From Candidatus Woesearchaeota archaeon (lineage in GTDB: Archaea; Nanobdellota; Nanobdellia; Woesearchaeales; UBA10216): a stretch of DNA of 64,000 bases. The stretch covers positions 19,951 through 83,950 of the forward strand of contig JACPBY010000004.1 in assembly GCA_016180065.1 (NCBI GenBank). The letters are read 5' to 3'. The notes under the pieces are model-generated. The model saw nothing but the letters and a program-made list of their open reading frames with translations. It made no database searches and was not told the origin of the DNA. Shown here piece by piece: positions 10,386 through 19,319 of the stretch; the first letter of the stretch is position 1; the number at the start of each line of letters is the position of its first letter. The translations under genes were made by a program, and so were the position numbers.

Positions 10386-10460
10386 CGCCCCCTCCGGGAT
10401 TTGAACCCGGATTAAAAGCTCCGGAAGCTCTTGTCATAGTCCGGATTAGACCAAGGGGGC
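10386..10460 (-). tRNA. tRNA-Arg(CCG), intronless
   Basis: Acceptor GCCCCCT/AGGGGGC, anticodon stem-loop AGAGC-TTCCGGA-GCTTT, T-arm CCGGG-TTCAAAT-CCCGG. Confidence 0.8.
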
Positions 10461-10477
10461 ATGAATCGGATGGTAAG

Positions 10478-10605
10478 CGCCCCCACTGGGAATTGAACCC
10501 AGATCTCAGCCTTGCCGTGTCGTTTTTTGGTTGAGCTTTTTGCCCACCACAGTGGGGAAAAAGGTCATTCGCGGGGCCGCATCTTGTCCGTTGGACCATA
10601 GGGGC
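10478..10605 (-). tRNA. Intron-containing tRNA, isotype uncertain (possible Arg-GCG)
   Basis: Acceptor GCCCCTA/TGGGGGC, anticodon stem CGGCC/GGCTG, T-arm CTGGG-TTCAATT-CCCAG; about 55 nt insertion in the anticodon loop. Confidence 0.7.
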
Positions 10606-10620
10606 AACAAGGGCAGTGCA

Positions 10621-10661
10621 AGTCGGCAGTTGCCGACTGCACAGTCGGGCGCATCCCGACT
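10621..10661. repeat. Two tandem hairpins sharing AGTCGG stems
   Basis: AGTCGGCA-GT-TGCCGACT (10621-10638) and AGTCGGG-CGCAT-CCCGACT (10643-10661). Confidence 0.7.
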
Positions 10662-10741
10662 TGTGCCTGCCTTTATCAACCCTCGCCGAAATGACTGGGC
10701 GAAAGGGTCAATCAAGAAAACGAGGAATGGGGCGTTTAAAT

Positions 10742-11128
10742 ATGTTGCTGTGGCAGCGGCTGTTTTTCGCAACGTTTTTAAGCTGTTTCAGATGGAAAAC
10801 TGCCCTGTTCAGAGTTTTCCGTTCGCAGTGGTATGAAGAAAAACTGTCAAAGTTGGATGGTTCTGAAAGGACAAGAGTGGAAAAGTTTGAGCAGGCGCTG
10901 AAAGAGCAGCCTTTTAGCGGAAAGCCTTTGGGATATGAATTCTTTCGTGAGAAGAAATTTGACGGCAAGAGATTGATTTTCTTAGTTTATTCAGAGCATC
11001 AAGTTGTGTTTTTGGTAACAATTGTTGAGAAAAAAGTCCAACAGCAAGCTATTGACATGATAAAATTGAGCTTGGATGCTTACAAAGAGCTGATTGAGAG
11101 AATCATCAAAGATTCTAAATCTCTCTGA
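10742..11128 (+). CDS. RelE/ParE-like toxin (start uncertain)
   Basis: 'SQWYEEKLSKLDGSERTRVEKFEQALKEQPFSGKPLG...REKKFDGKRLIFLVYSEHQVVFLV'. Confidence 0.5.
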   Translation: MLLWQRLFFATFLSCFRWKTALFRVFRSQWYEEKLSKLDGSERTRVEKFEQALKEQPFSGKPLGYEFFREKKFDGKRLIFLVYSEHQVVFLVTIVEKKVQQQAIDMIKLSLDAYKELIERIIKDSKSL

Positions 11129-11246
11129 TTTTGCCGGCAAGTATGTCCCTTATCCCTTTGGCAATATCGTCTACCAGCTCGGCATCTACCTTTTCCTTCT
11201 GCTTCAGGCGCTTGTATTCTTCTTCAGATATCATAACCGTCTTCAT
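11115..11246 (-). CDS. Small antitoxin-like protein (43 aa), convergent with the RelE-like ORF
   Basis: Manual translation MKTVMISEEEYKRLKQKEKVDAELVDDIAKGIRDILAGKIREI. Confidence 0.5.
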   Translation of the reverse strand: MKTVMISEEEYKRLKQKEKVDAELVDDIAKGIRDILAGKIREI

Positions 11247-11343
11247 ACCGCTTTAATCAACCCTCCCACTATTTAAGCTTTTTCCTGTGGCAAGGGCAAA
11301 ACTGCCAAAAGCTTATTAAGCCCCTGCTGCCCCCGCACCCTTT

Positions 11344-11922
11344 ATGCTTTCAAGGATAAAAGAGCTTGTTTCGGGGAATGAGTTGAAAGAGGGGGTTAAG
11401 GCTATGTCTGAAAGCCTGAAGCAGACCACTGCTGCGGTCAGGGAGCAGGTTGAGGCCATGGCTGCGCTAAGGAAGGAAAGCGAGGCAGCAAAGGCATCTG
11501 CTGCGGAGATGGCTGATGAGATAAAAAAATCAGCAAGCTATGCAAGGCAGATGCAGGATGAGCTAAAGACAGCTGTTGCTGAAATCAAGGCTCTGTCTTC
11601 GCACATACAGGGCAGCGTGAAGCAGAAAATCGGCGAAGACCTGATGAGGCTGACTGAAGAGGTAAAAGCGAAGCTTGAAGGCGCTGACCGGCTCAAGGCT
11701 GAGATAGCCTCTGTGGCAGCTTCTGTGGGCAATGAGCTGAACAAGATCAGGGCTGACGCTACAAAACTTTCTGCGGTGACTGCAACGATAAAGGTTGAAG
11801 ACTTTCAACTTACAAAGTTCTCGCAGCAGCTTGCAGCAGCCGATAGCGAGAAGCTGCGCCTGCTAAAGCGGATAGATGAGCTTGAGAGCATCATTGCGAA
11901 GATGCGAAGACAGCCCAGATGA
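11344..11922 (+). CDS. Coiled-coil protein
   Basis: Long heptad-rich A/E/K/L sequence. Confidence 0.4.
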   Translation: MLSRIKELVSGNELKEGVKAMSESLKQTTAAVREQVEAMAALRKESEAAKASAAEMADEIKKSASYARQMQDELKTAVAEIKALSSHIQGSVKQKIGEDLMRLTEEVKAKLEGADRLKAEIASVAASVGNELNKIRADATKLSAVTATIKVEDFQLTKFSQQLAAADSEKLRLLKRIDELESIIAKMRRQPR

Positions 11923-12629
11923 GCGTGAGTGAGGCAAAGATGTTGCAGCGAATCCAGAAAATCATTTCAGCAGCCGGCATAGCTTCACGGAGAAAGGCTG
12001 AAGACCTTATACTGCAGCGAAGGGTAAAGGTCAATGGCAAAACAGCAGTCATAGGCCAGAAGGCTGATGCGGAAAGGGACGAAATAACTGTAGATGACAG
12101 CAGCATAAGGATTCCAAGGAAGAGGTATATTCTCCTTTACAAGCCCTCAGGCTGTGTTACCACGACTGCTGACAGGTTTGCGAAAATGAAGGTAACCGAC
12201 CTGGTGAGCCTGCCTGAAAAGGTTTACCCTGTCGGAAGGCTGGATGCGGATGCAGAAGGCCTGCTTATCATGACAAACGACGGCGAGTTTGCAAACAGGA
12301 TAGCGCATCCAAGATATGAGACTGAAAAGGCCTATGTTGTCAAGCTGCGGCAAAATCTTGGCAGCGAGGATGTTGAAAGGATACGGCGCGGGATTTTCAT
12401 TGATGGCAAAAGGGTTGCTGCAAGGATAAGGCTGCTGCACAAGGACGTTGCAGAGGTTGTTGTGCATGAGGGAATGCACAAGGTTGTGAAAAGGCTGTTC
12501 AAGGCAGTTGGCAATTATGTTCTTAGGATAACAAGGACAAGGATAGGCAGCATCGGGATTGGCAGCCTGAAGCCGGGAAAGTGGAGAGAGCTGGGCAGGG
12601 AAGAGATTGAGGCGCTAGTAAGACGTTAA
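11919..12629 (+). CDS. RsuA/RluB-family pseudouridine synthase with S4 domain
   Basis: 'RIQKIISAAGIASRRKAEDLILQRRVKVNG' S4; 'VGRLDADAEGLLIMTNDGEFANRIAHPRYETEKAY'. Confidence 0.9.
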   Translation: MSVSEAKMLQRIQKIISAAGIASRRKAEDLILQRRVKVNGKTAVIGQKADAERDEITVDDSSIRIPRKRYILLYKPSGCVTTTADRFAKMKVTDLVSLPEKVYPVGRLDADAEGLLIMTNDGEFANRIAHPRYETEKAYVVKLRQNLGSEDVERIRRGIFIDGKRVAARIRLLHKDVAEVVVHEGMHKVVKRLFKAVGNYVLRITRTRIGSIGIGSLKPGKWRELGREEIEALVRR

Positions 12630-13672
12630 CCAAACCCTGTAAGGCCTGCGAATATGCTTGTGCCTACGCTCATGCCAATCGCATAGACTATCTGAGAGCC
12701 CAGGAAAAGGAAAGGTATGAACCTTATCCCGCCCTTGATGCTTCCCTTGGTTATGATGGAGATAATCATGCCGGCAAAAAGGGCTATGACCATTATGGCG
12801 TATTTTGAGAAGTCCTTGAACTTTTGCGGGTCTATCGCGACATTGCCAAAGCTTATCGGCATGGCAGAAGCCGCCCCACCTCCGCCTGACTCGCCAAGCT
12901 TGGAGCCGATGTTCTGGAGTATGGTGAGGAACTGGAACGAGAGCGTGAAAAGGCCAGGAGCAACTATGATGACTATCACAACAACGAAAATGACGTAAGA
13001 CAGGTTTGTGGCAGCCATGTCAGCCTTCAGCTCCTTCGTCTGCTCTATGGTGTCAATAACCCGGTCAATGACATCGGCAACCCTGCCTCCTCCCTTCATG
13101 CCTTCAACGATAAGGTCAAAGGACCTTTTCAGCATCGGCGAGTCATATTTCTTTGTGAAGCTGGTGATTGCCTCGTCAACATCTGTTCCGGTCATCACTC
13201 TCTTGGCAGCCAGCCTTACTTCCTGGCTCAGCACGCCAAACTCCGGCTTGATTGCACTCCACAATGACTTTTCAAATGGCATTCCTCCCTTGAGGTTCTC
13301 TGAAACAAGGCGCAGGAAATCAGGAAGCACAGCCTCCATTTTCTTGGTCCGGTTGAATATCCTGAGGTCAATGAATGAGTACAGCAGCACAACAGCTGCT
13401 GCTATGACCGCTCCATGAATGATTGCCCATGCAAGCAGTGCCATCAAAAACTGCACAGGCAGGCTTTGGCTCTTCTCAATAATTATTCCCCAGACCTTGA
13501 AGATGAAAATGTAAGCAACGGGCAGTATGCTAAGCCAGAAAAGGATGCCAATTGAGGAGTAAGGCACAGCGTCTATCCCTGCCTTGGCAAAATAAGCCTT
13601 GAGCTTTGGCCTCATGCGGTCAAAAACGAACGCCTTTCCAATCCCTTCAAACAACTGGCTGCTGAATCCCAT
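12626..13672 (-). CDS. Type II secretion/Tad system membrane protein TadC/GspF-like (archaeal pilus)
   Basis: 'VLPDFLRLVSENLKGGMPFEKSLWSA', 'VIDTIEQTKELKADM'. Confidence 0.8.
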   Translation of the reverse strand: MGFSSQLFEGIGKAFVFDRMRPKLKAYFAKAGIDAVPYSSIGILFWLSILPVAYIFIFKVWGIIIEKSQSLPVQFLMALLAWAIIHGAVIAAAVVLLYSFIDLRIFNRTKKMEAVLPDFLRLVSENLKGGMPFEKSLWSAIKPEFGVLSQEVRLAAKRVMTGTDVDEAITSFTKKYDSPMLKRSFDLIVEGMKGGGRVADVIDRVIDTIEQTKELKADMAATNLSYVIFVVVIVIIVAPGLFTLSFQFLTILQNIGSKLGESGGGGAASAMPISFGNVAIDPQKFKDFSKYAIMVIALFAGMIISIITKGSIKGGIRFIPFLFLGSQIVYAIGMSVGTSIFAGLTGFG

Positions 13673-13688
13673 TTTTGCATCTCAACCC

Positions 13689-14510
13689 TTACATCTCAAC
13701 CGAAGGCCTTGCAGCCTTAATCATCACAAGGAAGAATCCCTGTATGATTGCGAGCAAAAAAAGCACAGATATCAAGAGGGCGTTGCTTATTGAGATGTTG
13801 AGGAAGCTTGCTATTATCAGGAACATGGTAAGGCCAAGCGAAGGGGCAACGCAAGCCGCAACCATGTATAGGAGCATGAGTGAATTCAGCTTTTTGCCGT
13901 ATTCCTTTATCTCAATAATCTGCTCGCCAGCAATGGAAGCAAGTGTTGCCTTGAGGGGCCCTGTCACGTCTGTCCCGGTCTTCAGCGTCACAAGAAGCTG
14001 CCAAAGTATCCTCCTGAACTTTTCCGAAGAGGTGTAGTTCCTTGCCTGCTCAAGCGCATCCTCAACAGGCGTTCCGGTGTTTATCTCATCAACAATCTCC
14101 CTGAAGTATTTTGATGCAACCCCATAGCCCCTTGAAGCGTCAACAAGCGTGCCGATAATCGGGCTGCCGGACTCTATTTTCATCAGGATGTAGCGCCCTG
14201 CAAAAAGGACATCCTTGTCCATTTCCCGCTGCCTCTTCCTAATCATGCCCTTCGGGACGTTAATGAAGAAAAAAAACATCAGAACGGCTGAGCCAAAGGA
14301 AGCCAGCAGCACAAGCGCGAAAACCTTTTGGGGAGGGAGTGCCTTGGCTGTGGCGAAAAAGGCAAAGGCTGCGAAAGCCAAAGCGCCGTACTGGGAGAGG
14401 CGCAGAGCCCTTTTGAGGTACTGCTCAGGCGTCTGCTTGATGTGCGCCATCCTGAGGTCTTTTTTCAGGCCCGGGAACCGCCTTACCAAGATCTTCTCTA
14501 TCGCTGCCAT
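13689..14510 (-). CDS. TadC/GspF-like pilus assembly membrane protein
   Basis: 'VDEINTGTPVEDALEQARNYTSSEKFRRILWQLLVTLKTGTDVTGPL'; adjacent to GspE ATPase. Confidence 0.75.
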   Translation of the reverse strand: MAAIEKILVRRFPGLKKDLRMAHIKQTPEQYLKRALRLSQYGALAFAAFAFFATAKALPPQKVFALVLLASFGSAVLMFFFFINVPKGMIRKRQREMDKDVLFAGRYILMKIESGSPIIGTLVDASRGYGVASKYFREIVDEINTGTPVEDALEQARNYTSSEKFRRILWQLLVTLKTGTDVTGPLKATLASIAGEQIIEIKEYGKKLNSLMLLYMVAACVAPSLGLTMFLIIASFLNISISNALLISVLFLLAIIQGFFLVMIKAARPSVEM

Positions 14511-14512
14511 GG

Positions 14513-15994
14513 CTAAACCTTGAGCTTGTTAGAATAGTATTTTGCCATTATTACGCCTATCTGGTGCACGTCGCTTATCTTGTTTGCAACAAGCCAATTA
14601 AGCACCTTCACTTTTTCTTGTATTTCCCTGGCTATCTCATCAGGGCCGAGCCCTGTGTAAAGCTCAAGCGTTTCAAGCAGCCGTTTAGGGGCTCCTGTCT
14701 GCATAATCCGGTCATTGGCGACGTCAAGCTGCATTATCACCTGTGAATCCCCGTTGGTTTCTATCTCGGCAAACTGCAAAGTCCTTCTCTTTCCAGTGCG
14801 CCTGTTCCTGTTCTGGACAAGTATGGCCGAAAGCGCCGAAAGCACTGCCTTGGGAACGTCAATTGGCGGGTTTGTGAACCTCATTATTGTTTCCTCAGCA
14901 TTATTGGCGTGAAAAGTGCCATAAACAGAATGCCCGGTATGCATAGCCTCAAAAAGAACTTCTGATTCAGCTTTTCTTCTTATCTCACCCATTATGATTC
15001 GGTCAGGCCTCATCCTCAGGGAGTTCACAACCAGGTCAAGCATTGTCACTTCTCCCTTGCCTTCGGGATTGGGAAGCCTTGTCTCAAGAGGCACCCAGTG
15101 CAGCGTGTTTGGCAAGGTCAGCTCGCGAGTGTCTTCTATGGAAATTATCCTCTGGTTTGGAGGGAAAAAGTTGGCTATGGCGTTCAGGGCTGAAGTCTTG
15201 CCAGAGCCTGTGCCTCCTGCAATAATCATGGAAAGTTCGTGCTGTATGCACAGCCACACCCATGCTGCTGTTTCAGGGTTCATGGTCCCGGAGTTTATCA
15301 AGTCTGTTATGGACCAGGGCTTTTCGGAAAACTTCCTGATTGTTATCGTGTTGCCCCTGCTTGAAATAGGGTTTAAAGTGGCGTTTACCCTGTCTCCTGT
15401 TTTCAGGTGGGCATCCATTAATGGCTTAAGAAGCGTTATCTCCTTGCCAACCTCCCTGCCGATTGTGGTGGCGTAGTGCCTTACCCTGGCTTCTGTCGGG
15501 ATTACAACGTTTGTCCTCAGCCAGCCGTGCTTCCTGTGATAAACCCAGACCGGCTCATTTGCATTGTTGATGACAATCTCCTCAAGGTTGGCATCTTTCA
15601 GAAGGATTTCTATATTTCCCAGCCCGATGTTCTGCTGCATGACATGGCTTACCAGCACGTTTGTTGTCTCATTGTTTATCCCTGGAAAATATTTTTTTAT
15701 AAGCAGCCTTATTTCTTCCTCAAACCTCTTGCCAATGTCCTCCCCCCCTTCCGCCTCAGGCAGGTTTATGGTGCCAACCATGACCTTGGACAGAAACTCC
15801 TCCTTCAGCTTGTTAAGAATCCTGAGCGTTGTGTCGCTTATGTTCAGGAAAGAAATCGCATATATGGGTACAGTCTCCCCTTCTGCTGAGTAAATCTTAA
15901 CGTCAACAACCACTCCGCTTATCTGGAGCTTGTAAGCGTCAATAAGCTGCTTCACGCTTTCTGAACCCGGAGGCGGCATCAGGCACCTCTCCAT
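14513..15994 (-). CDS. Type II/IV secretion system ATPase GspE/VirB11-like (archaeal pilus)
   Basis: Walker A 'IIAGGTGSGKTSALNAI', 'ISIEDTRELTLP', 'IIMGEIRRKAESEVLFEAMHTGHSVYGTFHA'. Confidence 0.92.
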   Translation of the reverse strand: MERCLMPPPGSESVKQLIDAYKLQISGVVVDVKIYSAEGETVPIYAISFLNISDTTLRILNKLKEEFLSKVMVGTINLPEAEGGEDIGKRFEEEIRLLIKKYFPGINNETTNVLVSHVMQQNIGLGNIEILLKDANLEEIVINNANEPVWVYHRKHGWLRTNVVIPTEARVRHYATTIGREVGKEITLLKPLMDAHLKTGDRVNATLNPISSRGNTITIRKFSEKPWSITDLINSGTMNPETAAWVWLCIQHELSMIIAGGTGSGKTSALNAIANFFPPNQRIISIEDTRELTLPNTLHWVPLETRLPNPEGKGEVTMLDLVVNSLRMRPDRIIMGEIRRKAESEVLFEAMHTGHSVYGTFHANNAEETIMRFTNPPIDVPKAVLSALSAILVQNRNRRTGKRRTLQFAEIETNGDSQVIMQLDVANDRIMQTGAPKRLLETLELYTGLGPDEIAREIQEKVKVLNWLVANKISDVHQIGVIMAKYYSNKLKV

Positions 15995-18432
15995 GTTGGC
16001 GGCAGCAATAATGGGCGCTTCACAGTTGCCCTGCTGAGGCTTTTAAGCTCCTCAATTTTCTTTTCAATATCACTTGTTCCAGCTTTGCCTTGTGATGCTG
16101 CCTGTACCGTTTGCTGCAGAACCTGCGGCGCAGCCTCAATGGATGTGGCGGCGGAAATGCCTGCGGGTTTTGCAGGCTGAGATAGCGCAACTGGCGCAGA
16201 AGGCTGGCTCGCATTACCTGCTTCAGCAGCCATGAGCTTCTGGAGGTAAGCGTCATGCTGGCTTGAAACATAATCAAATAAGGCTTTGTCTTCAGGGTAG
16301 CGATGCTTTAACAGGACATTGCGCATCCTGACATGGCCCAGCGCTGCCTTTAGCTGCTGAATCTGGCCGGTTTCGTAAAGCCTCCGGAGCGAGGCGGCCT
16401 TTCCGTAAAGCTCTGCTTCTTCGGTTATGCCTGCAGCCTTTGCAGAAATGGTTGGATTTGTCTTCGCAAGGCCAGGCAAGCCTTTTTGCAAAGCCGCCAG
16501 TTCTGAAGCTGCCTGCGGGATAAACGCAAGGTTTCCCCGCAATACTGCTGAGTGCGCATTAGCTATGAGCGTGATAATCTGCCCCGATGTTTCTTTTTGC
16601 CGGATTTGGCTGGCGTGCTGCTTTATGGCACTGCCAGCAGCGGCTGCCTGTGCCTCTATACCCTCAAGCGAGGCTGGCGCGGAAAGCAGCGACCTGTAAA
16701 GATGAAGCACCCTTTCCCTTGTTTCTGTTTTCCTGGCTGCAAATCCTTTCGGCAATGAGCTGTAAAGCCCGATGATTTTGAAGTAGGTGTCGTTGGCATG
16801 GTCATAGTTGCTTTTCTGCAGCTGCCTCTCCGCAACCTCCAGAAGCCTGGTTATGGCTGAAAGTGTCAGGGAAAAGCTGCCTGTTTTCAGCTGCTCTGCT
16901 TTCCTAAGATAAGCCTCGTAGGCCTGCACTATAAGATTTTGAAGCGTTGTTTCCTCATGCAGGAAGCCTTTGGGCATTTCATTGTATAACCGCTCTACTT
17001 TCTGATAGGCTTCCTCTGCTTCCATAAGCTCGCCTCTTTCAGTGTATGTCTTCATTGTGGAAAGCAGGGCTATTATTTCAGCTGACTTTGCCTTAAGCCG
17101 GTCAAGGTTCTTTTGCGTGTAAATCGCTGTTATAATGTTGTAAAGGCCAAGCAGCTTTTCCTGCAGTATGGCCTTCTCTTTCAGGAAGCCTACAGGCAGT
17201 TTTATGTAAAGCTTTTTTATCTGCCTGTAATGCTGAATGGCATTTTCTATCCTGTCCTCATTTACAAGCTCCTGGGTTTCTTTCACAAGCCTCTCTATCT
17301 GCCTGACTGAGCCTTCAAACTTTGCCCTTACAGACTTCTCCCTCTGGTTTGACAGGGCGCTGTAGAAGTCAAGTATCTTCTCCTGCAGCCCATTTTTTTC
17401 CTCTGCAAAGCCTGGAGGCAGGTCGCCGTACTCGCGCTTTATCGCAAGGTAATACGACTCTGCAGTGCCAAACTCGCCTTTTTTCAGGAACTGCCTGCCT
17501 GCAGTCACCAGTGCGGTTACCTGGCTGCTTATTCTTTTAAGCTTTTCAAGGTTTAGCTGGTCTACTTTTTTTGACAAGTCCTTGTTGAACTTGGCAATGT
17601 CCTCCTCCATCTGCACTTTTTTCTCAACAAACTCCTTCGCAAGGTTTTCATGCGCAAAATTCAGCTTTTCATAAATCTGCTTGGCTTCCTCAACCTTGCC
17701 TTCAGTCATAAGCTGGTAAGCCTGTCCAAGCATATCCTTGTACTCCTTTGTTTCCTGAATGCTCTGGAGCGTGACTATTTGGTCATGAAGCCGGTTTAAG
17801 TCATCCAGCAGCTTCTTCGCGGTTGCGTGAAGCCTTGAATAAGCCAGGTTTGCCTGGTCGAATTTGCCTTTAGCAACGTAGCTTTCAGCACCCCGCAAAG
17901 TTTCCTCAACTTCCCTCAGCGCATCATTAAGCACAACCTTTCTCTGCGGAGCTATCCCTGCCTGGACAACAAGCTTTTCATGCAGGAGCCTCAGCTTGCC
18001 AAGCATTTCAGAGGAGGTCTGCTTCAAAAGCCCGAATTCCCCTGCAAGCTTTTCCTCAGCTGCCTTCGTAAGAAGGTCTTTTGTTTCGTCAAAATCCACT
18101 TTCAGCCCTGAGATGTCCGCCCCCTCAGCCTTTTCTGCAGAGCTTTCAGCTGCTTTTTTGGCAAATGCCCCAAAATGAGCCTTCGCCTTTCCAGCAGGGC
18201 TTTCAGGAACGGTTATGTAAGGCGTTGTGAACTTGTACCTTATGGCTACAAAGCCATCCTCCTCAAGAAAGTTTGCCCACGCCTCAATAGTCTGCACTGG
18301 AACTCCAAGCAGCTTCGCTGCCTCAGTTATTGCTACTTCTTTTGAGCTCCTTACAAGGCTAAGAAGCCTGTCAGCGCCTGTCTTTACCTCTTCCGGCTTT
18401 TTCTCCTCAACTCCTGCTTCGGCATCAGACAT
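15979..18432 (-). CDS. Large repeat-containing helical protein with N-terminal winged-helix-like domain
   Basis: Overlaps the ATPase start; four about 85-aa repeats with 'YxxIKxxYxxLPxGFxxEKxxLQEKxLxLY'. Confidence 0.5.
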   Translation of the reverse strand: MSDAEAGVEEKKPEEVKTGADRLLSLVRSSKEVAITEAAKLLGVPVQTIEAWANFLEEDGFVAIRYKFTTPYITVPESPAGKAKAHFGAFAKKAAESSAEKAEGADISGLKVDFDETKDLLTKAAEEKLAGEFGLLKQTSSEMLGKLRLLHEKLVVQAGIAPQRKVVLNDALREVEETLRGAESYVAKGKFDQANLAYSRLHATAKKLLDDLNRLHDQIVTLQSIQETKEYKDMLGQAYQLMTEGKVEEAKQIYEKLNFAHENLAKEFVEKKVQMEEDIAKFNKDLSKKVDQLNLEKLKRISSQVTALVTAGRQFLKKGEFGTAESYYLAIKREYGDLPPGFAEEKNGLQEKILDFYSALSNQREKSVRAKFEGSVRQIERLVKETQELVNEDRIENAIQHYRQIKKLYIKLPVGFLKEKAILQEKLLGLYNIITAIYTQKNLDRLKAKSAEIIALLSTMKTYTERGELMEAEEAYQKVERLYNEMPKGFLHEETTLQNLIVQAYEAYLRKAEQLKTGSFSLTLSAITRLLEVAERQLQKSNYDHANDTYFKIIGLYSSLPKGFAARKTETRERVLHLYRSLLSAPASLEGIEAQAAAAGSAIKQHASQIRQKETSGQIITLIANAHSAVLRGNLAFIPQAASELAALQKGLPGLAKTNPTISAKAAGITEEAELYGKAASLRRLYETGQIQQLKAALGHVRMRNVLLKHRYPEDKALFDYVSSQHDAYLQKLMAAEAGNASQPSAPVALSQPAKPAGISAATSIEAAPQVLQQTVQAASQGKAGTSDIEKKIEELKSLSRATVKRPLLLPPTWRGA

Positions 18433-18551
18433 TCATAAACCTCTTTTAAAGTCCTCTTTTTAATAGACTGCTAACTACTATGCAACGCCAGTCTTTGCAG
18501 CAGCGTTTAAGAAGATTTTTAACCACTGTTTAATAGAAAGAAGCAAACTGC

Positions 18552-19262
18552 CTATGCCTGAGGAGCCAACTCTGGACCCTGTAAGGCATCAGCACTGGCC
18601 TGTTCTTCTTCAGCCGTCTCTTGTGGTGCTGGCAGGCTGTCTTCTTTGCCTGCTGCTTCACCTTTTATCTCATTTTCCTTGCCTTCGCCGCGAATGAGGT
18701 TAAGCATCCTTACTTCCACTGCCTTGAGCGGGTAGGTCTTTTTAAGCTCAGCCTTCAGCGTTGTCTGGAGCTTTGCAGTTATTATTTCATTTATCAGTGA
18801 CTCAAAGGAATGCTTTTTGACATACTTGGCAACACCGCTGATGAGAGCCTTCCTCAGCGAGCCGTGAACAGCGCTCTTGGTTGCTGTTTTTGTTATGAGC
18901 ATAGGCTTTATAATGACCTTCTGGCCTGTCGAGGTTTCGCACACAAACGACTCGTCAATCCTGTCAGAACCTCTCCTTACAATGCGCCTTATGGCAGAAG
19001 GCGCCATCTCGCATCCTACGACGTCTGCAATCCCTGTGTCATTCTCAACAGACATTACAACAAACCTGAGCGTTACCGACTGCTGCCTTATGTCACCTGT
19101 AAGGTTCGCAAGGTTCGCAGCTACAGTCCTGCCAATGAGCAGTTCAGGAGCAGGTGCATAGCACTCACCAAGAAAAGCGTTGTCAAAGAACTTGCTAGCC
19201 TGTATTGGAAGCCACTTCTTCTTCACAACCTTTGCCTTCAATGCCTGCTTTGCATCTGCCAT
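18552..19262 (-). CDS. rps3ae: 30S ribosomal protein S3Ae (eS1)
   Basis: 'KKKWLPIQASKFFDNAFLGE...LTGDIRQQSVTLRFVV...YPLKAVEVRMLNLI'. Confidence 0.88.
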   Translation of the reverse strand: MADAKQALKAKVVKKKWLPIQASKFFDNAFLGECYAPAPELLIGRTVAANLANLTGDIRQQSVTLRFVVMSVENDTGIADVVGCEMAPSAIRRIVRRGSDRIDESFVCETSTGQKVIIKPMLITKTATKSAVHGSLRKALISGVAKYVKKHSFESLINEIITAKLQTTLKAELKKTYPLKAVEVRMLNLIRGEGKENEIKGEAAGKEDSLPAPQETAEEEQASADALQGPELAPQA

Positions 19263-19319
19263 CAGGCTTTTGAGGATTGGCAGGTGGTTTAAAAAGGTTA
19301 CGATGCCTGCACACGATGC

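Noticed and set aside
10531-10836. ORFs 10531..10836, 10506..10772 and 30310..30507
   Set aside because: They read through tRNA genes and introns; their similar peptides (KKLNQKTT / KKVNQKTT) reflect shared tRNA intron sequence, not protein homology.
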